Assembly (NCBI GenBank): GCA_020853995.1
Contig: JADYXV010000172.1
Span: 1 to 8,571, forward strand
DNA: 8,571 nucleotides
Source of the DNA: Novosphingobium sp.
GTDB lineage: Bacteria > Pseudomonadota > Alphaproteobacteria > Sphingomonadales > Sphingomonadaceae
Direction: 5' to 3'
This document shows, piece after piece, positions 1 to 5,790 of this stretch (position 1 is its first letter; each line of letters begins with the position of its first letter). The notes under the pieces are model-generated. The model was not told where the DNA came from. It saw nothing but the letters and a program-made list of their open reading frames with translations, and did no database searches. The translations under genes were made by a program, and so were the position numbers.

Positions 1-1
1 C

Positions 2-511
2 ATGGTGCCGCGCACCGCCTTTGCGCTGATGGTGCCGCTGTCGCTGTCGGTCGCGCAGATGGGCGGCTGGTGGGCTGCGCCGGTCGCGTTGATTGCGGCG
101 GCCTGGGTCTTTGCCGGTGTGTGGTTGTGGCTGGTGTGGGACGCGCATCATCATGACCAGACGCCCCGCGCCGCGCGCAACCGCCGGATCGAAAACTGGC
201 TGCAGTATGGCGCGGGCGGCGGATATTTGTGGCTGGGCGCATCCAGCGTGATCACCCGTTGGCCGATTGAACCTGCGTGGCTGGCATGGAAGGCGCTGCT
301 GTTCGGCGCGATCTTCATCGCCGCGTTCATGATCGACTTTCTGTTCAAGCCGGTGGGGCCATTGCTGATGGCGGTGGTTGGCCAAGGATCAAGCGATGCA
401 ACCGAAGTGCCGTTGCGCGCAGCGATGGATCGCGCGCGGCACTGGGTGCGGATCACTTATGCGCTGCTGCTGGCGATTTCGTTCCTCGGCGTGGTGAAGC
501 CGGTGTGGTGA
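2..511 (+). CDS. Small multi-pass membrane protein, function unknown, probably 5'-truncated by the window edge
   Basis: I do not recognise this family. The visible 169 residues are very hydrophobic, with likely membrane segments near residues 5-20, 24-46 (rich in Trp and Val), 94-114 and 150-166. A His-rich patch (HHHD, 49-52) and an Arg-rich stretch (56-62) follow the second segment, and a soluble loop of about 30 residues (118-149) precedes the last. The ATG at 2 is only the first codon visible. The first residues read like the inside of a membrane protein rather than an N-terminus, so the true start probably lies upstream. The gene ends 119 bp before the catabolic operon and is separated from it by a control region, so I see no functional link. 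Coding is supported by the long open frame and the consistent membrane-protein composition. No function is proposed. Confidence 0.6.
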   Translation: MVPRTAFALMVPLSLSVAQMGGWWAAPVALIAAAWVFAGVWLWLVWDAHHHDQTPRAARNRRIENWLQYGAGGGYLWLGASSVITRWPIEPAWLAWKALLFGAIFIAAFMIDFLFKPVGPLLMAVVGQGSSDATEVPLRAAMDRARHWVRITYALLLAISFLGVVKPVW

Positions 512-527
512 TCGCGTGACGGCCAAT

Positions 528-540
528 CCTGTCCGACAGG
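528..540. promoter_or_regulatory. Operator-like palindrome A upstream of the lyase operon
   Basis: CCTGTC and GACAGG form a perfect 6-bp inverted repeat around a single central C. One base between the arms is too tight for an RNA hairpin, and no T-run follows, so it reads as a protein-binding site rather than a terminator. A 10/13 match lies in the gntR/mmgE control region at 6567-6579 (read there as the reverse complement). It sits about 57 bp upstream of the second palindrome. That a GntR-type protein binds it is an inference. Confidence 0.4.
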
Positions 541-573
541 TGGAGAGTGATGCGCGAAATGTGAGTCGCGCTG

Positions 574-597
574 TTGACTTTATAGTTGTCCGGACAA
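574..597 (+). promoter_or_regulatory. Putative promoter elements overlapping operator palindrome B
   Basis: A TTGACT hexamer at 574-579 resembles a -35 box and a TATAGT at 581-586 resembles a -10 box, but the two are not spaced as one promoter, so which is used is unclear. Directly adjoining is TTGTCCGGACAA at 586-597, a perfect 12-bp palindrome. Its GTC-N2-GAC core and outer T/A match the layout of the known DasR/NagR operator core TGGTCTAGACCA, bound by GntR proteins with a UTRA domain. Binding here would cover the -35/-10 spacer or the transcription start and so would repress. A 10/12 copy lies at 6585-6596 upstream of the UTRA-type gntR gene. Confidence 0.5.
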
Positions 598-615
598 ATC
601 ACTGTCACGGTAATC

Positions 616-622
616 AAGGGGG
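616..622 (+). promoter_or_regulatory. Ribosome binding site that decides the lyase start
   Basis: AAGGGGG lies 8 bases before the GTG at 631. The alternative in-frame TTG at 586 has no comparable site and lies inside the operator palindrome, so GTG 631 is preferred. Confidence 0.6.
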
Positions 623-630
623 CCTATTGC

Positions 631-1455
631 GTGTTCGCAGCTAACAGCATGATCTTTGTGCCCGGATCGCGGGCCGACCGCTTTGCCAAGGCGAAGGCGG
701 CGGGCGCGGGCCTTACCGTGATCGATCTGGAAGATGCGGTGCCGGCAGCAGACAAGGAAACCGCGCGCGCCGCAGCGCTGGAGCAGATTGCCACGGGCGA
801 GCCGGGCTGGGGCCTGCGCATCAATGCCGTCACCACGGCGGCGGGCATTGCCGATCTGCACGCGCTGGCAACAGGCGATGTGATGCCCGAAACGCTGTTG
901 CTGCCGATGGTGGAAAGCCCGGTCGAGGTGGAGATCGTGGCGCGCGTGCTGGGAACGCGTTGCCCCGCGCTGGTGCCATTGGTGGAAACGCCCAAGGGGT
1001 TGCGCCATGCCCATCTGATTGCGGCTGCGCCAAACGTGGCCGCAATGATGTTTGGCGGCGGCGATTTTTCGGGCGAACTGGGCGTCGCGCTGGCGTGGGA
1101 GCCACTGCTGGCCGCGCGCGGTGCCTTTATCCTGGCCTGTGCCGAAGCCAAAGTGCCGACCATCGATGTGCCGTTCATCGGCCTTGATGATGCAGATGGT
1201 CTGGTGGCCGAATGCGCCAAGGCCAAGGCGCTGGGCTTTACCGCCAAGGCCGCCATCCACCCATCCCAAGTGTCCGCCATCGAGGCCGCCTTTGCCCCGT
1301 CCGACAGGCAAGTGGCCGAGGCCGAAGAGGCCATCGCGGCCTATGACGCCGCTGGCGGCAAAGTCATCCGTTTCAAAGGCAAGATGCTCGAAGCGCCGGT
1401 TATCAAGAATTACCGTGCGGTGCTTGAGCGGAAAGGAAGCAAAAACAATGCGTGA
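631..1455 (+). CDS. HpcH/HpaI family CitE-like acyl-CoA lyase
   Basis: A cytoplasmic, Mg-dependent TIM-barrel lyase of the citrate lyase beta-subunit-like family. Such enzymes cleave or form C-C bonds in beta-hydroxyacyl-CoAs (citramalyl-, malyl-, beta-methylmalyl- or 3-hydroxy-3-methylglutaryl-CoA). The GTG start gives 274 residues, the usual length for stand-alone CitE-like proteins. Visible motifs are FVPGSR near residues 9-14, DLEDAV at 32-37, a substrate-binding Arg in RINAV (R63), the likely metal ligands E119 (LVETPKG) and D145 (GGGDFSG), the conserved IHPSQV at 209-214, and a C-terminal GKMLEAPV lid motif. It opens the operon and overlaps the MaoC gene by 8 bp, the lyase-hydratase pairing seen in Rv2498c/Rv2499c and in itaconate degradation. 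By analogy it would cleave the hydrated CoA ester, for example to acetyl-CoA and pyruvate. The family call is firm; the substrate is inferred. Confidence 0.9.
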   Translation: MFAANSMIFVPGSRADRFAKAKAAGAGLTVIDLEDAVPAADKETARAAALEQIATGEPGWGLRINAVTTAAGIADLHALATGDVMPETLLLPMVESPVEVEIVARVLGTRCPALVPLVETPKGLRHAHLIAAAPNVAAMMFGGGDFSGELGVALAWEPLLAARGAFILACAEAKVPTIDVPFIGLDDADGLVAECAKAKALGFTAKAAIHPSQVSAIEAAFAPSDRQVAEAEEAIAAYDAAGGKVIRFKGKMLEAPVIKNYRAVLERKGSKNNA

Positions 1456-1957
1456 AGGCGCCGTCGAAGTCGCTCCCGGACGTTACCGGGAAACCTATGG
1501 CCGGTTCTTTGAAGAATTCGTCGTGGGCGATATCTACGAACACCGTCCCGGCCGGACGATCTCGGAAACCGACAATACGTGGTTTTCGCTGCTGACGATG
1601 AACCAGCATCCCTCGCACTGCGACCATGCATTTGCCGCCAAGACCGAATTCGGCAAACCGCTGGTGGCATCGCCGCTGACCGTGGCGATCATGACCGGGC
1701 AGAGCGTTTCGGACGTGTCGCAAAAGGCCGTGGCGAATCTGGGCTGGAAGGAAATCCGCCTGCTCAAGCCCGTGTTTGCAGGCGATACGATCTATTCGGA
1801 AACCGAAGTGCTGGAAAAGCGCGAATCCGAAAAGCGCCCGACGCAAGGCATCGTCACGATCAAGACCATCGGCAAGAACCAGCACGGCGATGTGGTGTGC
1901 GATTTCGTGCGGGTAATGCTGATCTGGAAGCGCGGCTTCGGGCCGATGGACGAGTGA
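1448..1957 (+). CDS. MaoC-type (R)-specific enoyl-CoA hydratase, single hotdog domain
   Basis: The 169-residue protein is a single hotdog-fold MaoC domain. It is predicted to add water to, or remove it from, a small unsaturated acyl-CoA in the cytoplasm. The active-site helix reads TMNQHPSHCD at residues 50-59, followed by FAAKTEFGKPLVASPLT. H57 aligns with the catalytic His of (R)-hydratases, while N52 stands where those have Asp. As I recall, this Asn is usual in the clade of mesaconyl/itaconyl-CoA hydratase-like proteins with a TMN-x-x-P-x-H pattern. The C-terminal half has the clade's GDTIYSETEVLEKRESEKRP segment. The ATG at 1448 lies inside the last codons of the lyase gene, with a GGAAAGGAAG ribosome site before it, which suggests translational coupling. 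Next to a CitE lyase, the most likely role is hydration of mesaconyl- or itaconyl-CoA-like substrates to the ester the lyase cleaves. The exact substrate is unproven. Confidence 0.88.
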   Translation: MREGAVEVAPGRYRETYGRFFEEFVVGDIYEHRPGRTISETDNTWFSLLTMNQHPSHCDHAFAAKTEFGKPLVASPLTVAIMTGQSVSDVSQKAVANLGWKEIRLLKPVFAGDTIYSETEVLEKRESEKRPTQGIVTIKTIGKNQHGDVVCDFVRVMLIWKRGFGPMDE

Positions 1958-1982
1958 TTGAGCGGGTGGGTGTTGATGGGCG

Positions 1983-2080
1983 ATCCTTCGACAAGCTCAG
2001 GATGAGCGGAAGTTGGGTTGCCCGCCAGCTTTTTATCTTCCCGGTTTCACACCCCGCTCATCCTGAGCCTGTCGAAGGAT
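1983..2080. repeat. REP-like inverted pair, 27-nt arms, type 1
   Basis: Two 27-nt arms (1983-2009 and 2054-2080) are reverse complements at 26 of 27 positions, the only difference being A/G at one site. They are separated by a 44-nt spacer. The arms carry the CTTCGACAAGCTCAGGATGA-type core that I recognise as very common between genes of sphingomonads and relatives. Each arm can also form a small ATCCT/AGGAT stem by itself. It fills most of the gap between the MaoC and acyl-CoA dehydrogenase genes. In RNA the arms would form a very stable stem-loop inside the operon message, which could stabilise or partly terminate it. No transposase is present, so it is a non-autonomous repeat. Confidence 0.85.
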
Positions 2081-2139
2081 GATGGTCAGGGCCAAGCCGC
2101 TCTGATGCGATGCAACATTCCATAAAAGGCCACAAACCG

Positions 2140-3327
2140 ATGACCGCGCCAACCACTGCCCGCCCGCCGATGGACCCGGATGAAGAAGCCGCTCTGCTGG
2201 AAGGCATCAACAAATGGGTCGAGAAGGAACTGACCCCGCAAGTTGTGATGCACCACGATCACAACGACATCTGGCCTGCCGAGATCGTGCGGCAGATGAC
2301 CGAGATGGGCCTGTTTGGCGCGACCATCGGCACGGAATATGGCGGGCTGGGCCTGCCATCGGCGACATATGCCAAGATCGTGATGAAAATCGCGTCGCAC
2401 TGGATGTCGCTCACCGGCATTTTCAATTCGCACCTGATCATGGCTTGCGCGGTTGAGCGGTTCGGCACCGAGGCGCAGAAGCAAAAGTGGCTGCCCAAGT
2501 TTGCTGCGGGCGAAATTCGTGGTGGGCTTGGCCTGACCGAACCCAACGCGGGCACCGATTTGCAGGCCATCCGCACCACGGCGCGGCGCGATGGCGATCA
2601 TTACGTGCTGAACGGCACGAAGACGTGGATCACCAATTCGATCAACGGATCGTGCTTTGCCGTGATCGCCAAGACCGATCCCGATGCGCAGCCCCGCTAT
2701 AAAGGCATGAGCTTTTTCCTGTGTGACAAGCGCGAAGGCGGCGAAGGCTTCACCATCGGCAAGAAGTTCGACAAGCTGGGCTACAAGGCCATCGACAGCG
2801 CCGAGCTGGTGTTCGACGAGTTCCGCGTGCCCGCAGACCAGTTGATCGGTGGCGAGGAAGGCCAAGGCTTTTTCCAGGCAACGGGCGGGCTGGAGCTGGG
2901 TCGCATCAATGTGGCCGCGCGCGGTGTGGGCATTGCCGAAGGCGCGCTGCGGCTTGCCACGCAATATGCGCAGGAACGCCAGACGATGGGCAAACCGATT
3001 GCCGACCATCAGGCGATCCAGTTGAAGCTGGGCGAAATGGTGACGCGCGCTCGCGCCGCCCGCCTGCTGACGCTGGATGCCGCTGCCGCATATGACCGTG
3101 GCGAACGCTGCGATATGGAAGCGGGCATGGCCAAATACTTCGCCAGCGAAGCAGGCGTTGCCAACGCACAGGAAGCCATGCGCATTTTCGGCGGCTATTC
3201 CTATTCCAAGGAATACGAGATCGAACGCTATTACCGCGATTCCATGATCATGTGCATTGGCGAAGGCACCAATGAAATGCAGCGCATCATCATTTCCAAG
3301 CAATGGGTAAAGCGGAACCCGGCATGA
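2140..3327 (+). CDS. Acyl-CoA dehydrogenase family flavoprotein
   Basis: A 395-residue FAD-dependent acyl-CoA dehydrogenase predicted to introduce an alpha,beta double bond into an acyl-CoA and pass electrons to electron-transfer flavoprotein. The N-terminal alpha domain (about 10-125) is followed by the beta domain signatures LTEPNAGTDL (132-141) and NGTKTWITN (158-166), which contact FAD and substrate. A C-terminal alpha domain ends in YRDSMIMCIGEGTNEMQR. E375 in EGTNE is in the usual catalytic-base position. Length is normal. ATG 2140 is preferred over ATG 2110 because AAAAGG lies at 2123-2128, about 11 bases upstream, and 2110 has no ribosome site; ATG 2170 is also possible. It lies 182 bp after the MaoC gene across a REP-like pair. 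In context it would supply the enoyl-CoA hydrated by the MaoC protein, for example a methylsuccinyl-CoA-type oxidation, but chain and substrate cannot be read from sequence. Confidence 0.93.
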   Translation: MTAPTTARPPMDPDEEAALLEGINKWVEKELTPQVVMHHDHNDIWPAEIVRQMTEMGLFGATIGTEYGGLGLPSATYAKIVMKIASHWMSLTGIFNSHLIMACAVERFGTEAQKQKWLPKFAAGEIRGGLGLTEPNAGTDLQAIRTTARRDGDHYVLNGTKTWITNSINGSCFAVIAKTDPDAQPRYKGMSFFLCDKREGGEGFTIGKKFDKLGYKAIDSAELVFDEFRVPADQLIGGEEGQGFFQATGGLELGRINVAARGVGIAEGALRLATQYAQERQTMGKPIADHQAIQLKLGEMVTRARAARLLTLDAAAAYDRGERCDMEAGMAKYFASEAGVANAQEAMRIFGGYSYSKEYEIERYYRDSMIMCIGEGTNEMQRIIISKQWVKRNPA

Positions 3328-3367
3328 GCGGAGGGCTGATCCTGCCGCAAACTTTGGCTTTCCAACC

Positions 3368-3460
3368 CCGTCATGCTGAACTTGTTTCAGCATCCATCCC
3401 TCGGCCTGCACCGTTCGTGCGTGAGGAGAGCTGGACCCTGAAGCAAGTTCAGGGTGACGG
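3368..3460. repeat. REP-like inverted pair, 29-nt arms, type 2, with compensating stem changes
   Basis: Arms at 3368-3396 and 3432-3460 are reverse complements at 24 of 29 positions, with a 35-nt spacer. Each arm also forms its own hairpin. The left is TGCTGAA-cttgt-TTCAGCA (3374-3392) and the right is CCCTGAA-gcaag-TTCAGGG (3436-3454). The arms differ at the stem bases, yet each small stem stays perfectly paired, so both sides of each arm have changed together. Translated on the minus strand it reads MLKQVQHDG-like, a peptide I associate with spurious ORFs over this repeat in sphingomonads. It occupies most of the gap between the dehydrogenase and the first CoA-transferase. It could act as an RNA structure or be a REP/BIME-like element; no transposase is nearby. 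Confidence 0.8.
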
Positions 3461-3496
3461 AAACGCAAGGGCAGTTTGCAAGGGGCAACATTGAAC

Positions 3497-4708
3497 ATGA
3501 CACAGCGATCACTCCCCCTTGCCGGTTTCCGGATCATCTCGATCGAGCAGTACGGCGCCGGTCCCTATGGCACGATGCATCTGGCGCAGCTGGGGGCCGA
3601 GGTCATCAAGATCGAGCCGCCGCGCAAGGACGGCAAAGGCGGCGGCGATACGGCGCGCAGCGTCGGCCCGCACTTTCTGCGCAAGGATGAAAGCCTGTAT
3701 TTTCAGGCGTTCAATCTCAACAAGCGCTCGTTAACGCTCGATCTGGCAACGCCAGAGGGGCAAGCGGTTCTGCACAAGCTGGTCAAGACTGCCCATGCGG
3801 TGGCCAACAACATGCGCGGTGATCTGCCTGCCAGGATGGGCGTTACTTATGAGGCGCTGAAGGACATCAACCCCGCAATCGTCTGTGCGCATTTGTCTGC
3901 CTATGGCCGCGACAACGCGCGGGCCAAATGGCCGGGCTATGACTATCTGATGCAGGCCGAGGCCGGGTACTGCATGCTGACCGGCGATCCCGATGGCGAG
4001 CCGCAGCGCATGGGGCTGTCGATGGTCGATTTCATGACCGGCACGATCATGGCGGTGGGATTGCTGGCCGCGCTGGTAGATGCGCAGCGCACCGGCCTTG
4101 GCCGCGAGATCGATACCGATCTGCTTTCAGCCGGCGTCCACCAGACCAGTTACCCCGCGCTGTGGTATATGAACGAAGGCGATGTGACGGGGCGCACCCC
4201 GCGCTCTGCCCATCCATCGGCCACGCCCAGCCAGATGGTGAAGGCGCAAGATGGCTGGATGTTTGTGATGTGCCAGTTGCCCAAGTTCTGGGACGTGCTG
4301 ATGACGCGGATGCGCCGCGCCGACATTGCCGGTGATCCGCGCTTTGCCACCAATGCCGATCGCCTCGCCAATCGTGATGCTTTGACGCAAGTGCTGGATA
4401 CAGCGTTCAGCGAACAACCCGTGGCGCACTGGATGGCGTTGCTGGAGGGTTATGTTCCGGTATCGCCGGTCTATGGGCTGGATCAGGCGATGGACAATCC
4501 GTGGCTGGAAACCATCGGCATGCGCGATACCGTAGATCACCCTGACCGCGCCGGATTGCATGTGCTGGCCAGCCCGATCAAGGTGGACGGGCAGCGCCTG
4601 CCCAATCGTGCGGGGCCGCTGCTGGGGGCAGATAACGCAGCGATTTTGCAGGAACTTGGCTATTCAGACGAGGAGGCCACCGCGCTTCGATCTGCCGGAG
4701 TCGTATAA
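3497..4708 (+). CDS. CaiB/BaiF (class III) CoA-transferase, first of an adjacent pair
   Basis: A 403-residue family III CoA-transferase that would move CoA from a donor such as succinyl-CoA to a carboxylic acid. Family marks are the N-terminal LAGFRIISIEQYGAGPYGTMHLAQLGAEVIKIEPP, then FNLNKRSLTLDL, the PGYDYLMQAEAG segment, and D178 in GLSMVDFMTG, the position of the catalytic Asp that forms the acyl-enzyme in formyl-CoA transferase. Length is standard. ATG 3497 is chosen because AAGGGG (3480-3485) lies about 11 bases upstream. The in-frame TTG codons at 3476 and 3491 are less likely. It is followed with no gap by a second CaiB gene, so the two may form a heteromer, as in BbsEF or Chloroflexus SmtAB, or be two separate enzymes. 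The acceptor is unknown; a C5 dicarboxylate or another acid of the pathway fits the context. Confidence 0.9.
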   Translation: MTQRSLPLAGFRIISIEQYGAGPYGTMHLAQLGAEVIKIEPPRKDGKGGGDTARSVGPHFLRKDESLYFQAFNLNKRSLTLDLATPEGQAVLHKLVKTAHAVANNMRGDLPARMGVTYEALKDINPAIVCAHLSAYGRDNARAKWPGYDYLMQAEAGYCMLTGDPDGEPQRMGLSMVDFMTGTIMAVGLLAALVDAQRTGLGREIDTDLLSAGVHQTSYPALWYMNEGDVTGRTPRSAHPSATPSQMVKAQDGWMFVMCQLPKFWDVLMTRMRRADIAGDPRFATNADRLANRDALTQVLDTAFSEQPVAHWMALLEGYVPVSPVYGLDQAMDNPWLETIGMRDTVDHPDRAGLHVLASPIKVDGQRLPNRAGPLLGADNAAILQELGYSDEEATALRSAGVV

Positions 4709-5785
4709 ATGGGCAAGCTTTCAGGCATCACCGTGCTGGATTTGACGCAGTTCCTTCCCGGACCTGCGATGACGGTGATGATGGCCGATCAGGGCGCAAC
4801 CGTGATCAAGGTGGAGCCGCCCGCTGGCGATCCGGTGCGCGCGATGGCTCCGTTTGAAAACGGGCAATCGGTGTGGTTTGCCAACCTTAATCGCGGCAAG
4901 CAATCGCTGGTGCTGGACCTGAAGGTTGAGGCCGACAAGGCGCGGCTGCGCGAACTGATCGCCAGCGCCGATGTCTTTGCCGAAAGCTTCCGCCCCGGCG
5001 TGATGAAGCGGCTGGGCTTTGATTATGATGCGGTTCGCGCGATCAATCCGGCCATCGTCTATTGCTCGATCTCGGCCTTCGGGCAGGACGGGCCGCTTGC
5101 GGGCCATGCCGCGCACGATATGGCGGTGGAGGCGCTGGCGGGGTTCATGTCGGTCAACGACGGGCCGGATGGCACGCCGGTGGTGCCCGCCGTGCCCGCC
5201 GCCGATATGGGCGCAGGGTTGACCGCACTGGCCGCTGTGCTGATGGCGCTGATCGGGCGGGAAAAGACCGGCAAGGGCGATTACATCGATATCGCCATGT
5301 TCGATACGATGCTGCCGTGGTGCGTCCACACTGCCAGCGGCGCGATTGCAGGCGGGGCAAGCCCGCGTTCGGCCACGCAGCGGTCCTTGGGCGGGGCGGC
5401 GTTCTATCAGGTTTATGCAACTGCCGATGGCAAGCACGTGGTGCTGGGCGGTCGCGAGGAGAAGTTTGCGCGCAATCTGCTAAACGCCTTGGGCCGGATC
5501 GACTTGCTGCCTTTGGCTTTGGCCGAAGCTGGCCCCGATCAGGCCCCGCTGATTGCCTTCCTGCGCGAGACGTTCCTTGCGCGCACGCGCGATGAATGGA
5601 CGCACTGGATGGAGCAGATCGACGTGGCCTTCGCGCCGGTGCTGGATTTCCGCGAGGCATTTGACCAGCCCCACACCGCGCATCGCCGCATGGTGGTGGA
5701 AGCCGATGGCCGGCACCACATTGCGCCGCCGATCAGTTTCCCTGGGGAAACGGCTTGGGTTCCCGGCCCCGTCCCCGAATTATGA
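4709..5785 (+). CDS. CaiB/BaiF (class III) CoA-transferase or AMACR-like enzyme, second of the pair
   Basis: A 358-residue member of the same family as its upstream neighbour but clearly divergent and shorter. This length is also typical of alpha-methylacyl-CoA racemases. It opens MGKLSGITVLDLTQFLPGPAMTVMMADQGATVIKVEPP, keeps the NLNRGKQSLVLDL motif and the ISAFGQDGPLAGHAAHDM loop, and has D166 in VPAADMGAG at the catalytic Asp position. The ATG follows the TAA of the first transferase directly, with GGAG at 4696-4699 as the likely ribosome site, so the pair is almost certainly cotranscribed and perhaps translated in a coupled way. It ends the operon: its stop lies 5 bp from the stop of the convergent regulator. 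Whether it is a transferase subunit, an independent transferase or a racemase (epimerising a 2-methyl branch before the dehydrogenase) cannot be decided from sequence alone. Confidence 0.88.
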   Translation: MGKLSGITVLDLTQFLPGPAMTVMMADQGATVIKVEPPAGDPVRAMAPFENGQSVWFANLNRGKQSLVLDLKVEADKARLRELIASADVFAESFRPGVMKRLGFDYDAVRAINPAIVYCSISAFGQDGPLAGHAAHDMAVEALAGFMSVNDGPDGTPVVPAVPAADMGAGLTALAAVLMALIGREKTGKGDYIDIAMFDTMLPWCVHTASGAIAGGASPRSATQRSLGGAAFYQVYATADGKHVVLGGREEKFARNLLNALGRIDLLPLALAEAGPDQAPLIAFLRETFLARTRDEWTHWMEQIDVAFAPVLDFREAFDQPHTAHRRMVVEADGRHHIAPPISFPGETAWVPGPVPEL

Positions 5786-5790
5786 CGCGA

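Noticed and set aside
528..540. Palindrome A as a terminator for the membrane-protein gene
   Set aside because: A one-base centre cannot form an RNA loop and there is no T-run after it.
586..630. TTG 586 as the lyase start (289 residues)
   Set aside because: The TTG is part of the operator palindrome, lacks a ribosome site and adds 15 residues without family similarity. GTG 631 has AAGGGGG at the right distance.
580..1311. Long minus-strand open frame over the lyase gene (243 codons)
   Set aside because: It is the antisense shadow of a well-supported lyase gene in high-GC DNA. Its composition is Gly/His/Arg-rich with no recognisable domain.
1983..3460. Inverted repeats as a CRISPR array or insertion sequence ends
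   Set aside because: There are only two arms per family, in inverted orientation, with no regular direct-repeat/spacer series. The DNA between the two pairs is an ordinary acyl-CoA dehydrogenase gene, not a transposase.
2086..3537. 483-codon minus-strand open frame over the acyl-CoA dehydrogenase
   Set aside because: It mirrors the dehydrogenase codons, and its N-terminus is translated REP-like repeat (MLKQVQHDG-like). Long antisense frames are common at this GC content.
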